This document shows positions 21,602-30,286 of a DNA stretch of 41,087 nt, piece after piece (position 1 is the first letter of the stretch; the number at the start of each line of letters is the position of its first letter). Origin of the DNA: a virus; the IMG/VR virus record IMGVR_UViG_3300021440_000059, positions 1 to 41,087 of that record. One strand, written 5' to 3'. The notes under the pieces are model-generated. The model searched no databases. It was not told where the DNA came from and was given only the letters and a program-made list of their open reading frames with translations. The position numbers and the translations under genes are program-made.

Positions 21602-21655
21602 GCCCCCGGCGTGCGCTGGGAGAGGGCAACGCGGCTTTTTGGGCCTTCCGGGGGC
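21602..21655. other. Large stem-loop between tail tube and chaperone genes
   Basis: GCCCCCGG (21602-21609) pairs perfectly with CCGGGGGC (21648-21655) around a 38-nt loop with secondary pairings. There is no T-run, so it is more likely an RNA-stability or partial-termination element that lowers chaperone expression relative to tube protein. Confidence 0.55.
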
Positions 21656-21668
21656 GAACTGACTTGCT

Positions 21669-22106
21669 TTACAGCAATGATCTATTGACGCTTTCCCATG
21701 TAATTACATAATCCACTGGCTGCAATACTTTTTGCGCATCAGGAATTTGTTTCGCATTAGTAAGAATGCCACGGGTCAAAGTGAACGATTCGCCAGTAGA
21801 GGGTAAAGCAATAGAGCCAGATACATAAAACACTTCACGGGCCGATTTGGTAGCTTGAATAAGTGCTGTAAAAATGTCTTTACTTGGGCTATCGGCTTGC
21901 AATGTAATGGTTTGCTTGACCGGATTAGGCACAAAGCCAGCGGTCATACGACCGTCTACGCCCATCTGCACCTCCGCCAAGTCTACGGCCTCGGTGGTGA
22001 ACGCTTTGTCGCTAGCGTAACCTTGTAGCTGAACCGGGGCCGGGAATAACCCAGCGATAACAAGTGTGAAGACGCTGTTTGCGCTTGTGATAGTAGTATC
22101 TGCCAT
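21669..22106 (-). CDS. Tail tube protein (DUF3277-like)
   Basis: 145 residues (SANSVFTLVIAGLFPAPVQL, QGYASDKAFTTEAVDLAEVQ, GVDGRMTAGFVPNPVKQTIT, DYVITWESVNRSLL). These features and size match the DUF3277 group of tube proteins encoded right after the sheath gene. Hexamer rings of it make the inner tube through which DNA and tape measure pass. It follows the sheath gene by 12 nt and is probably highly expressed. Confidence 0.85.
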   Translation of the reverse strand: MADTTITSANSVFTLVIAGLFPAPVQLQGYASDKAFTTEAVDLAEVQMGVDGRMTAGFVPNPVKQTITLQADSPSKDIFTALIQATKSAREVFYVSGSIALPSTGESFTLTRGILTNAKQIPDAQKVLQPVDYVITWESVNRSLL

Positions 22107-22118
22107 GGTATCCCCTTA

Positions 22119-23594
22119 TTACATTATGTCGATAGAAGCAACGGTGATTTTTTGAACCGCGCCGCCATCGGTGTACCAGAAATTGATAATCGGCGTGCCC
22201 CGATTGCCTCGCACTTGTGCGCCTGGGTCTAACACTTGCAAATAATAGCCCTGCTGCTGGATGGTGGTAGATACATCGCGGCCCGCCGCTTGATTTACTT
22301 GCGCCTTTTGTAATTCAGACATATCAATGCCAGTGCGGATGGCCCCAAAATTCAATGCAGAATTGATAGGGTCAATCATTGCAGCGCGAATTAAACTATA
22401 GCCGGATTCATTGTAAGGAATAGAATTTACGCTTGTAAGCAACGACAACAACGCAAGCTGCAATTGACTATTCAAATATACCTGATTTACAAATGTATCT
22501 GCCCATTTACATTTGCCAGTTATTTGCCCGTTATATAAAAAATTCCTTCCATCATTTGCTGTGGCATAAGCTCCATAATAACTATATCCATTTGCAAGCA
22601 AATTCACCGATGTTTGTTGGTCTGTTACTGTTGGTATAAACCCGCTTTGAGATTTGAAAGCAGAAGTAATACGTCCGTTTGTTTGGCTAAAATCAATTGA
22701 TGCAAAAAATCCAAGTTGGAGAGCTGCAATTGCTGCATTGTTATATACAGGTTCGACTGCATCGTAACCTGCGGATTTTGCCAAATACCCAAAGTTTGTA
22801 GTAGAGCCGTTTACCGCAGCTTGCGCGTCAGAGTCCCAAACTACATATACATAACGCTGATTCTGCGCATTAGTCCAGACTGCAAAATTTGTTTTGTCTG
22901 CAATCAATGGCTCCCAAATAGTCATAAAGCTGACCCAATTTTGGGTTTTACTTTTAACCATGTCCATGCAAGTTACTGGGGTGTCTACGTTTGCGCCTTG
23001 AGATAGCAACATGCCAGTGGCGCTTGTGAGCTTCAATCCAGCAGACAATGTGCCCGTGGCTTCGGTGATTGTCGAGGCTGCACCCGTGGTGGTAGAGGTA
23101 AGGATAAATACGGCCTTGACGGCATCCCATGCAACCGTGGGGCCTGCTGTAAAACCGGCAGCGATTTTTGTGGCGGCATCACTAAAGCTAGTCGCTGTAG
23201 CCAAATTGATGGATGTAGACGTTTTTACAGTGCCGTTCATGGTCACGGTAAGCACACCAGACAGCGCCTGCAATTGCGTGAGCGTCATGCCAGACAATGA
23301 GCCGGATTGCAACCATGCAGCGCGGGCCGTAGCGACATATGGCGCGAAAAGCAATGTGCCGGGTTTCGCGGTGGAATTATCAAAACCCAAAAAGTAAATC
23401 TGGGCCAGAGAATACTCCGTGCTAGACGGGCCAAAAAAAGAACTAACAGAATCTGCGCTAGCAAAAGATTGCACCGCATTAGTGGGCAAATATGTAGATT
23501 GAGAAAGAATTACGCCATTAAGCGCCAGCGGATTGCCGCCAGTACCAACGACTCCGGGATTTACTACAACAATGTCACTTGCTGGAATAGTCAT
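22119..23594 (-). CDS. Tail sheath protein (DUF3383-like)
   Basis: 491 residues starting IPASDIVVVNPGVVGTGGNP, with NGVILSQSTYLPTNAVQSFA, then SVSSFFGPSSTEYSLAQIYF and C-terminal INFWYTDGGAVQKITVASID. This is the DUF3383 type of contractile sheath. An inserted beta domain (about residues 115-200) decorates the outside. The C-terminal domain forms the contacts that drive contraction. It defines the phage as a myovirus together with the J-like and spike proteins. Confidence 0.9.
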   Translation of the reverse strand: MTIPASDIVVVNPGVVGTGGNPLALNGVILSQSTYLPTNAVQSFASADSVSSFFGPSSTEYSLAQIYFLGFDNSTAKPGTLLFAPYVATARAAWLQSGSLSGMTLTQLQALSGVLTVTMNGTVKTSTSINLATATSFSDAATKIAAGFTAGPTVAWDAVKAVFILTSTTTGAASTITEATGTLSAGLKLTSATGMLLSQGANVDTPVTCMDMVKSKTQNWVSFMTIWEPLIADKTNFAVWTNAQNQRYVYVVWDSDAQAAVNGSTTNFGYLAKSAGYDAVEPVYNNAAIAALQLGFFASIDFSQTNGRITSAFKSQSGFIPTVTDQQTSVNLLANGYSYYGAYATANDGRNFLYNGQITGKCKWADTFVNQVYLNSQLQLALLSLLTSVNSIPYNESGYSLIRAAMIDPINSALNFGAIRTGIDMSELQKAQVNQAAGRDVSTTIQQQGYYLQVLDPGAQVRGNRGTPIINFWYTDGGAVQKITVASIDIM

Positions 23595-23627
23595 TTGTGT
23601 ACCTCATAAAATTTGTGAACCGCATAA

Positions 23628-24158
23628 TTATGGCGACACAATATCCACCGGAATTACGGATTTAGGCGTAATTGTATCGGCGAAATCTTGAGGAACCGTA
23701 ATAGTCGGATTATATTGCATTGAAGCCGTTAACGTCCATCGACTTTCGTATTGTTGCTCACCAGTGAGTAATGGCGATTGAACACCATCAGACGTATAAA
23801 GCGGTTTTATATTTACTGGGAAATGAGTAAATCCCCAGTCGGATCGAAAAGCCGTTTTTGCAGTTTTGCAAAATTCCCCAGCTTGGGCTCCATAAAAATC
23901 TATTTGGACATCAATTCTAGAGGGGCCGTATATTGTGGCGCTGCCAAGTGCGGGCACAGGGGCAATGGGCGGCTGATATTGTGTTGCCGGGACTGATAAA
24001 TCGACTTGCAGTATTTCAGTCAATACGCAGCATGGATTAGATGGTAAGGCGACTCTGTTTACTTGAGCCCGCACAATCTGACCACCAGGCACAAACGGGG
24101 TCAAAAATGCTGCCAGTGCATCAATAACTTGATCGACGGATATAGATGCGGTATACAT
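23628..24158 (-). CDS. Tail completion/terminator protein (LIC_12616-like)
   Basis: 176 residues (DQVIDALAAFLTPFVPGGQI, VRAQVNRVALPSNPCCVLTE, YGPSRIDVQIDFYGAQAGEF). The order (before the sheath) and the pattern resemble LIC_12616-type proteins thought to cap the tail end that joins the head. Its ATG overlaps the previous stop by one base. Function by position and family resemblance. Confidence 0.65.
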   Translation of the reverse strand: MYTASISVDQVIDALAAFLTPFVPGGQIVRAQVNRVALPSNPCCVLTEILQVDLSVPATQYQPPIAPVPALGSATIYGPSRIDVQIDFYGAQAGEFCKTAKTAFRSDWGFTHFPVNIKPLYTSDGVQSPLLTGEQQYESRWTLTASMQYNPTITVPQDFADTITPKSVIPVDIVSP

Positions 24159-24532
24159 TATTGGCCCTGCAATACTATTGCAGCCTTAGTCCAGTCCGGC
24201 CAGCTTTCTAATACACGCACCACAAGCCAAGTTTCTGTATCGTTTTTGCGCTTAATAATATCTCCGCCTGTTCCATCGGGACGAATAACCCCGGCCAATA
24301 CGCCGCGCAAATAAATAGCACGGATAACGCCTTGTATATTTAGACCATCTAACTGCGCAATATCATCAGCATCTAATGCCTGCACTTGCGCAGGGCCAGA
24401 TACAGCCGCCGCATAAGATGGGACTTGCCTAGCCCCCGCGCCTATAGTGTAGCCAGTAGAACGCAATACACTCACAGTTTCATTGGGATTGATTGTGCTA
24501 CTAACTGAATTGGCAATGCTGCGTAAATCCAT
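24158..24532 (-). CDS. Head-tail joining/neck protein, 124 aa
   Basis: 124 residues: MDLRSIANSVSSTINPNETV, then a beta-rich portion (GPAQVQALDADDIAQLDGLN, YLRGVLAGVIRPDGTGGDII, TWLVVRVLESWPDW). This resembles the small neck proteins found between the HK97-gp10-like and tail-terminator genes. It probably seals the connector to the tail. No enzymatic motif. Confidence 0.65.
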   Translation of the reverse strand: MDLRSIANSVSSTINPNETVSVLRSTGYTIGAGARQVPSYAAAVSGPAQVQALDADDIAQLDGLNIQGVIRAIYLRGVLAGVIRPDGTGGDIIKRKNDTETWLVVRVLESWPDWTKAAIVLQGQ

Positions 24533-24534
24533 TT

Positions 24535-25092
24535 TTATGCAACTTTATTAAAAGGGCCGTTGTTAACGCTATAAGCCGGAGCACTTAACATTTTGCCAGT
24601 CCAGTCCAATGGTTTTGCTTGCGTACCAGTTGCCCCAGTTTCCCCTTTGGCAACCTTGGCAGCGGCTTCTCCAACCATTTTTCCAGAAATCAATTCTCTG
24701 TTATTGCCAACCATTTTTCTAATCATTAGAGTTATTGGAGACAATGCTGGGCCGTCAACATCTCGTATTGATTGCCGCAATGCCCCAGCTATATCTTCGC
24801 CCATCATTGCCAAAACACGCTCGCCATCATAATTGGTGGCCTTTGCAAGTTTTGCCATTGTGCTGGGCCACTTTGGAGATTCTGCGGCAATCATTGGCCT
24901 GAAAAATGGCCGCGCTGGAATGGTAGATGTGCCAAACTCATTCCAATATGCCGCCGCCGCTACAGGCGTTCCGTCTGGGTAAATTTCCCCCTCTGGGAAT
25001 CCTACAGACATGCTTCCACCACCCATTTTTTTGGCGATGTCTGATAATGCTTTTGACACCTTATCAGAGCCGCGTAATGCGTGCGATGCCAT
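24535..25092 (-). CDS. Neck protein, HK97 gp10-like
   Basis: 185 residues with the tell-tale YWNEFGTSTIPARPFFRPMI block (about residues 49-68) of gp10-like head-closure/tail-completion proteins. A basic C-terminal part follows. Two to three bases separate it from both neighbours. It helps complete the head-tail interface. Confidence 0.75.
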   Translation of the reverse strand: MASHALRGSDKVSKALSDIAKKMGGGSMSVGFPEGEIYPDGTPVAAAAYWNEFGTSTIPARPFFRPMIAAESPKWPSTMAKLAKATNYDGERVLAMMGEDIAGALRQSIRDVDGPALSPITLMIRKMVGNNRELISGKMVGEAAAKVAKGETGATGTQAKPLDWTGKMLSAPAYSVNNGPFNKVA

Positions 25093-25094
25093 GA

Positions 25095-25493
25095 TTAGTA
25101 CACCGTTGGTTGGGCGCGGTATCTAAAGCCGCGCAATGCGCTTGTGGCTTGCCAGAATGCGGCCCCATATTGGGACTGAACAAACCATGCGTAAGTGCCT
25201 GGGGTGAGGTATTCAAAGCCAGCAGATACGGAACCCTCGCTAGCATTAGAGGTGCGGCCAACTGGCCTAGGCATGCCGTCTGCACTTAACTTTCCACCAA
25301 TAAATGCAATATGCGCAGTCAGCATATTAAGCAATACTGCCCGCCTAGTCACATTTTGCACGGGCGAATTGTTTTCATTGGAAAGATAAAGGCCCGCCTC
25401 ATCAAAGCAGAATTGCAGCGTCTGATTAGACACTGCGGAGAATTCTGGATAGCGGGCCTTAAACGCCGCCGGGTCAAATACGACGGCGGTCAT
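25095..25493 (-). CDS. Head-tail connector protein (DUF4054-like)
   Basis: 132 residues: FDPAAFKARYPEFSAVSNQT, FDEAGLYLSNENNSPVQNV, then an AHIAFIGG helix and YLTPGTYAWFVQSQYGAAFW. This is the helical DUF4054 connector type, placed after the capsid gene as expected. It probably forms a ring beneath the portal. Confidence 0.8.
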   Translation of the reverse strand: MTAVVFDPAAFKARYPEFSAVSNQTLQFCFDEAGLYLSNENNSPVQNVTRRAVLLNMLTAHIAFIGGKLSADGMPRPVGRTSNASEGSVSAGFEYLTPGTYAWFVQSQYGAAFWQATSALRGFRYRAQPTVY

Positions 25494-25496
25494 TGT

Positions 25497-25847
25497 TTAC
25501 TCGTCTTTAGTAGAGCTTGTTTTTACGCCTTTAGCGCGTTTGTCTTTGCCATCAGTGCTCATTGGTTCAAAGCCAGTTTCCCGGTCTTTGAATTCCTCAG
25601 CAATAGCTGCCACTTCATTGTTGTTTTTTGCAACAAAAATAGCGCCAGATTTCAGTGCTGGGAAATCTTTGTTGGCAGCTCCCCATTGTGTCCAAAATTC
25701 CTCATCGACTTGGGTAGTGCCATATTGTGCGCCGATAATTACAGTTGAATTAGCGCCTTTTAATTCTACTTTTTGAGCTGCGTTTGCAGGATGCTCAATA
25801 ATAATTCCATGGGGCAATTTGCAGCCCACAACAATAGATTTAGCCAT
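25497..25847 (-). CDS. Conserved virion-region protein, 116 aa
   Basis: Begins MAKSIVVGCKLPHGIIIEHP, later EFWTQWGAANKDFPALKSGA; the pattern occurs in phages beside DUF4054 connector genes, with no agreed role. A basic, disordered Lys/Thr/Ser-rich C-terminus follows (about the last 30 residues). A good ribosome site (GGAGAG about 12 nt upstream) and a hairpin between it and the capsid gene suggest independently tuned expression. Confidence 0.7.
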   Translation of the reverse strand: MAKSIVVGCKLPHGIIIEHPANAAQKVELKGANSTVIIGAQYGTTQVDEEFWTQWGAANKDFPALKSGAIFVAKNNNEVAAIAEEFKDRETGFEPMSTDGKDKRAKGVKTSSTKDE

Positions 25848-25875
25848 TTTTCAAACTCTCCAGTTTATGTTAAAA

Positions 25876-25898
25876 GCCCAGAGGCCGAGGCCCCCGGG
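25876..25898 (-). terminator. GC-rich hairpin after the major capsid gene
   Basis: On the minus strand CCC-G-GGGGC-CTCG-GCCTC-T-GGG folds into a hairpin followed by CTTTT. It lies 20 nt after the capsid stop and before the next gene, so it probably gives partial termination or protects the abundant capsid mRNA from 3' decay. Confidence 0.55.
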
Positions 25899-25917
25899 TT
25901 GTTACTTGCCAAGTATT

Positions 25918-26958
25918 TTACACGCCTAGCATTTGCGCAATAAATGCGGGGCGGAAAATAATAGTGCCCCATGTGCCTTGGGACTTCTTTTGTTTGAAAG
26001 AAGAGCTTTGTACAACAATAGGATGAGCGCGCAGCTTTTCAGTAAAAGCGCAAGACGCAGTTTTTTGGCCCTCGGCTTCGTCCAAAATCAATTGCACAAG
26101 TTCGCCAGAAGTTGTTGAGTATTCTGGTGCTGTTTTAATTGTCAAATTGGGGAAATTCTTTTTCAGAATGTCCGACACATTGACATTAAAATCAGTGGTT
26201 TTGGTCAAATAAACCTCAGAAATTGGAGACATTGCAAGAGTCATCTTGCTATCAAGTTCTACCAAGCCACCAGCCTGAGTTTGCAATTGTTTATACAACT
26301 TTTGTACATCAGCATTGATTTCTTGAGCAGTAGCAACGCTCCAACCTGTACCGCCTGAGGTTTTGGTAATTGCAACAATAGCAGCAGACAAAGATGGGTC
26401 GTTTAGCAACCCGTAATTTTGCAGCCCAGCCACGCCAAAAAAATATGTCTTATTTTGATATTTATTTAAAGTCAAAATAGAAGCGATATTCAATCGGTTT
26501 GCCCAATCAATCCGTGCAAGTCCAGCAGTTTCAAGCTCCATTTCACCCCATTGCGTCATTACTTGGTAGTGATAGCTCTGGCGCTGCGGGAAGTTGAAAT
26601 TGGAGCTGGCGCTACCGTTTTCGCTATAATCTCCATAAGACGATGTTTCGCCGGTGGATTCAACTAGCGGGAACATTGCGGTCTTGGTAGTCCAGTCGCC
26701 TTTTTTGGCCTCGTCACCGACAATTTCGGCAGCCTTCATGGGCGACACCAAAACCTCAATCAGCTTTGGATCAATAAAAGTTGAAAGGAAGGCCGGGATG
26801 CCAGAGTTGCTGACGGTCACAAGCGACGGCTGGGCATCGCAAGCAAAGCCATCATGCGCCAAGCGCAAAGATGCGTTGGCAGATTGAAAATCCACATTGG
26901 GTTGGCCCATAAAGTGGACACCCGCACGCTCACTCAAAGATTGAAGAATCGGATTCAT
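25918..26958 (-). CDS. Major capsid protein (DUF2184-like)
   Basis: 346 residues with the DUF2184 capsid layout: SGIPAFLSTFIDPKLIEVLV (residues ~50-70), PMKAAEIVGDEAKKGDWTTK, YSENGSASSNFNFPQRQSYH, YQVMTQWGEMELETAGLA and a C-terminal HPIVVQSSSFKQKKSQGTWG. An HK97-fold shell protein by family. It follows the cement gene by three bases; downstream is a hairpin. Likely the most abundant virion protein. Confidence 0.9.
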   Translation of the reverse strand: MNPILQSLSERAGVHFMGQPNVDFQSANASLRLAHDGFACDAQPSLVTVSNSGIPAFLSTFIDPKLIEVLVSPMKAAEIVGDEAKKGDWTTKTAMFPLVESTGETSSYGDYSENGSASSNFNFPQRQSYHYQVMTQWGEMELETAGLARIDWANRLNIASILTLNKYQNKTYFFGVAGLQNYGLLNDPSLSAAIVAITKTSGGTGWSVATAQEINADVQKLYKQLQTQAGGLVELDSKMTLAMSPISEVYLTKTTDFNVNVSDILKKNFPNLTIKTAPEYSTTSGELVQLILDEAEGQKTASCAFTEKLRAHPIVVQSSSFKQKKSQGTWGTIIFRPAFIAQMLGV

Positions 26959-26961
26959 GTT

Positions 26962-27873
26962 TTAACCCCAAGTAGAAATTTTTACAAGCTCGCCAACAGC
27001 GGCGGCGGATTGAGCCTTCCAGCCCGTAGCCGCCACGCCGCCAACACTGGTCACGGTGGTAGATGCTGCATAAGCCGTCGCAGGCAGACTCAGCGCATAC
27101 GTACCCACACCACCGGTCGCGCCAGAGATTTGTGAAGAGATAACAGCACCTGAAGGAATGCCAGTGCCAGTTACTGATTCGCCCACATCCAAACTGCCAG
27201 ATGCCACCGCAGTGACTGTTAGCTTTGTTCCAAAGCTGGTAGCAGTTGCAGCAGAGATCGTTGTGACCACACTAGTCACATATACGCCAGCGCCGCCAGT
27301 AGTACCGCTAGTTTGCGATACGATGGTGGTGCCTGCGGGGATGCCTGTAGTAGTGCCCAGGGTTTCGCCAGGGGTGATTACTCCGGTCACTGCGGATACG
27401 GTCAGATTAGTGCCAGAGCCTGTGGCTGTGAACGTAGCGCCCATAGAGCCTGTGGCAGTAGCATTGGTGGCTGCTGATTGCGCCGCAGAACCATCGGCAT
27501 AGTTTGCATAAACAGCATCGCCTACAGAGAACGCACCAGCGCCAGCGTTAACCGCCCAGAAGTCGCCTTCGTTATGCAATACTACAGGGAAGCCTACGGG
27601 CACGTTCATTGTGGCTTCGCCAAGGTATTGAGTAATCAAGCCTTGTTGCTCACGATGCACAAACCCGGACGGAGCCTTAGCGGCAGTGCCACGGCTGCGC
27701 ACGGTTACGCCATCGGTATCTACCCATGCGAACTTGCCAACGGTCACGCCGCCAGCTCCAGCCACCAAACCGCCGGGGCCAGCAAGAACTGTGGCCCTGG
27801 GGTTTGCAGATGCAAAATTGCCAGCAACCGCAGGTGCCGGAGTCAGATTGACTTGTGTTTGAAAACCGCTCAT
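26962..27873 (-). CDS. Capsid cement/decoration protein (Gp24-like) with beta repeats
   Basis: 303 residues. The ends form a small decoration protein (GPGGLVAGAGGVTVGKFAWV, then SGFVHREQQGLITQYLGEAT and the final GWKAQSAAAVGELVKIST), resembling structural cement proteins encoded just before capsid genes. Between residues ~145 and 272 two copies of a Gly/Thr-rich repeat are inserted (GIPAGTTIVSQTSGTTGGAG and GIPSGAVISSQISGATGGVG), so the protein is much longer than plain cement proteins. The insert probably projects from the shell. SD TAAAAGGAGTAACC precedes the start. Confidence 0.75.
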   Translation of the reverse strand: MSGFQTQVNLTPAPAVAGNFASANPRATVLAGPGGLVAGAGGVTVGKFAWVDTDGVTVRSRGTAAKAPSGFVHREQQGLITQYLGEATMNVPVGFPVVLHNEGDFWAVNAGAGAFSVGDAVYANYADGSAAQSAATNATATGSMGATFTATGSGTNLTVSAVTGVITPGETLGTTTGIPAGTTIVSQTSGTTGGAGVYVTSVVTTISAATATSFGTKLTVTAVASGSLDVGESVTGTGIPSGAVISSQISGATGGVGTYALSLPATAYAASTTVTSVGGVAATGWKAQSAAAVGELVKISTWG

Positions 27874-27887
27874 TATGGTTACTCCTT

Positions 27888-28586
27888 TTAAGCGTTACGG
27901 AATCGGCCAGCAGCCGGGAATTTTTCAAGCAACCCGCCTGCATCTTGTGCAATTTGAGGGGCTTGTTTGTAAGTTTGTGCGGATGCCACTTTGAAAAGTG
28001 CACGCAAAGCAGGTGCGCCTTGCACATCTTTGCGGTCGATCTTTAGATGATCCAATGCAAAGCCATACACGTCAGCGGCGGAATCCATGCCAATAACATC
28101 GCCCACCACATTGCGCACGTCACGGCGGGCCTCTTCAGCTTCGCGCATCTCTTTGCGCAGGCCGTCCATGGCAGCAGCAACATCTTCTTTTTTCATGCTA
28201 TCGTCCTTTTTCTCAGCGTAATCGGCAGAATCCTCTGCGGGTGCGGCAAACAAAGCGCAGGCTTCTTCAATTACAGAACCATCTACTTTGCCTGCCAGCA
28301 ATTGCCGCAATTTATCAGCGGGCGATGCGTCAGCGGCTGCGGCTTGAGGCGGTTCAATTGCTTTTGGCTCTTGTTCAACATCTAGCAATGCATCAATTAC
28401 ATTGTCTAATTGTTGCGGATTAAGAGTGGCATCCATAGCCAATAACTTGGCCTTGATGTCGCTCTTATTAAAGTTTTTACGGTTAGCGGGGCCTACCAAT
28501 GCAGGCAAAGCGGAATCCGCTGCCAACGCTGGAGAGGCCGCGCTGAGAGCCGCAAAAAGGGCCTTGCCCAGTTTGGTCATCTTCAT
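27888..28586 (-). CDS. Internal in-frame scaffold product (Nu3-like)
   Basis: Codon 190 of the protease gene is an ATG with AAGGA exactly seven bases upstream, an ideal ribosome site within coding sequence. The product (MKMTKLGKALFAALSAASPA...) would be 232 residues and contain only the scaffold part. The arrangement copies lambda C/Nu3. Its hydrophobic-looking start resembles a signal peptide but is more likely a helix of the scaffold. Confidence 0.6.
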   Translation of the reverse strand: MKMTKLGKALFAALSAASPALAADSALPALVGPANRKNFNKSDIKAKLLAMDATLNPQQLDNVIDALLDVEQEPKAIEPPQAAAADASPADKLRQLLAGKVDGSVIEEACALFAAPAEDSADYAEKKDDSMKKEDVAAAMDGLRKEMREAEEARRDVRNVVGDVIGMDSAADVYGFALDHLKIDRKDVQGAPALRALFKVASAQTYKQAPQIAQDAGGLLEKFPAAGRFRNA

Positions 28587-29153
28587 AGCGGATTCCTTGT
28601 AATTAAATGGACTGGAGTCGGACACAATTACATCACTTCCGGCGCGTCCGACTTCCACCAACGCCAGATGATTACCTTCAATTTTAGTCATTTTCCCATC
28701 ATATGCTTGCCCTTCAAATATACCGGGCTCCATAATTGGAACATATCTATAAGCACATGACCATGCTCTAATTTGGTTATTTTCAATTCCAACAATTGAA
28801 TTGCTATCCCACACACAAGTGTCAGCATCCAAATAAGGAAAAACAAATTCTATTTCAGAACCAACAGCACCAATAACCAAATCTGGTCTAGGGGCATCTA
28901 CCGTAACAGGCACATGTTTCGACAAAATGGGCAGTCGCGCAAAGGTAGGTGCGGCTCGCTCAAGCTCTACGGGGTCACGCAGCAACCTATACACTTTATC
29001 TGGCACAAGTCCCAATTCTTGGTAGCCAGGAATTTCTCGCCCGTAATATGGATTTACGGCGGCTTTTGATATGTGAGAACGTTCAATATGAAGACGGCCA
29101 TCCGCATCCACCCGTCGAGCGGATTTATCAAAAGCAAAAAGCAAATCACTCAT
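27888..29153 (-). CDS. Prohead protease (DUF2213-like) fused to scaffold
   Basis: 421 residues. The N-terminal ~185 form the DUF2213 protease-like domain: VYRLLRDPVELERAAPTFAR, LPILSKHVPVTVDAPRPDLV and MTKIEGNHLALVEVGRAGSD, where His and the GRAG turn resemble the prohead-protease active region. The C-terminal half is highly acidic/Ala-rich and helical (DEPLR-type scaffold features, KKEDVAAAMDGLRKEMREAE). An internal start at 28586 would give the scaffold alone. It would shape and then mature the prohead. Confidence 0.8.
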   Translation of the reverse strand: MSDLLFAFDKSARRVDADGRLHIERSHISKAAVNPYYGREIPGYQELGLVPDKVYRLLRDPVELERAAPTFARLPILSKHVPVTVDAPRPDLVIGAVGSEIEFVFPYLDADTCVWDSNSIVGIENNQIRAWSCAYRYVPIMEPGIFEGQAYDGKMTKIEGNHLALVEVGRAGSDVIVSDSSPFNYKESAMKMTKLGKALFAALSAASPALAADSALPALVGPANRKNFNKSDIKAKLLAMDATLNPQQLDNVIDALLDVEQEPKAIEPPQAAAADASPADKLRQLLAGKVDGSVIEEACALFAAPAEDSADYAEKKDDSMKKEDVAAAMDGLRKEMREAEEARRDVRNVVGDVIGMDSAADVYGFALDHLKIDRKDVQGAPALRALFKVASAQTYKQAPQIAQDAGGLLEKFPAAGRFRNA

Positions 29154-29158
29154 TTTAA

Positions 29159-30286
29159 TTAGCCATTATACGGCAATTTATTAACATCATAAAATTGGTA
29201 TCGCCCAGCATTTGATGCCCAAGTCGCCGACGCTACAAAATTTGATTGAGCCGCTATATAACCTAAATGCAACGTTGGCAGCCATTTGTTAAACGTATTA
29301 TATGGCGATGTATCATATATATGTTGCGCTTGAATAGCATTTGCGGCAGAAGTATAACTTATTGCATCAGCAGCCAGGCAAAAAAGCCTTGACGCTGGGA
29401 AATATAGAATCTTGTGAACAACCCATTTGTTTGATGGGATTGGCTGCAAGTCTGCCAATGTCATGGCTGCGTTTGGCTCATATAAAGCCAAATTCGCAGT
29501 TGCTAACGTGCCAGCTTTTCGATCTATAAATTGTCCGCCGTTTGTTATGCCATCGGCTACGCCTCTACCACAAAAATTTATTGAGGCGTTTGCTTGTCCG
29601 CCAGTCACAATTGGATCATCAGATATAAAACATGTATCAAATTGATCGTTGTCTTGATTTCTACCAAGCGTAAGCGCAGAACCATTCGCAAGTCTAAAAA
29701 ATGCACCAGTTACAGGCGGAGAAGTTTCGCCAGTGATTTTATACCCATTAGATTTTATTGACCCAGAATACCACATTTTAGAGCGGTCAAAATCACTAAT
29801 TGCGCCTGGGTTTAATCTAAAAAATGCCACGTTTGCGGGGACTGTTCCATCAATTAGCCCTGTACCAGTATCTCTAGTCAAAATGCCATAAACAGCGCAA
29901 TGCTTAACTTCTATTGGCAAAAATTGAACGTAGGTTGTATTTTCTACAATTTTTAGTTTTTTTGTTGTGTCTTTTGTGGAAAAATCAGGCGTAAAACATA
30001 AATATGTAGCGGCCTGCAATGCCCCACCGGGCCATGCTGGAGTCCAGCCAAGTATTGCATCGAAAGACCAATTATTTTCTACCCTAAGAGTTTCATTATC
30101 TGTATAAACAACTCTTGCTGTAAATGCCATGATGTCAACTTTGTTTGCATCGGCAGGATTCCCGGTTCTATTATTTGATGTGGTTACTAATGGCAATGGA
30201 TAAGAAAATCCGCCACTTGTTTGTGGCGAATCAATGTTAATCAAAGAGGATATATCCGCAGATACTGGCAAAGTAATTGTTGACAT
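29159..30286 (-). CDS. Unknown virion-region protein, 375 aa
   Basis: No family recognised. It begins MSTITLPVSADISSLINIDS and is beta-rich with many Thr, Asn, Gly and aromatic residues (WSFDAILGWTPAWPGGALQA, YLCFTPDFSTKDTTKKLKIV, GAFFRLANGSALTLGRNQDN). No coiled coil, signal or enzyme motif is seen. It overlaps the 129-residue gene by one base and lies between morphogenesis and protease genes, where head fibre or decoration genes often occur. Head-surface protein is the best guess. Confidence 0.65.
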   Translation of the reverse strand: MSTITLPVSADISSLINIDSPQTSGGFSYPLPLVTTSNNRTGNPADANKVDIMAFTARVVYTDNETLRVENNWSFDAILGWTPAWPGGALQAATYLCFTPDFSTKDTTKKLKIVENTTYVQFLPIEVKHCAVYGILTRDTGTGLIDGTVPANVAFFRLNPGAISDFDRSKMWYSGSIKSNGYKITGETSPPVTGAFFRLANGSALTLGRNQDNDQFDTCFISDDPIVTGGQANASINFCGRGVADGITNGGQFIDRKAGTLATANLALYEPNAAMTLADLQPIPSNKWVVHKILYFPASRLFCLAADAISYTSAANAIQAQHIYDTSPYNTFNKWLPTLHLGYIAAQSNFVASATWASNAGRYQFYDVNKLPYNG

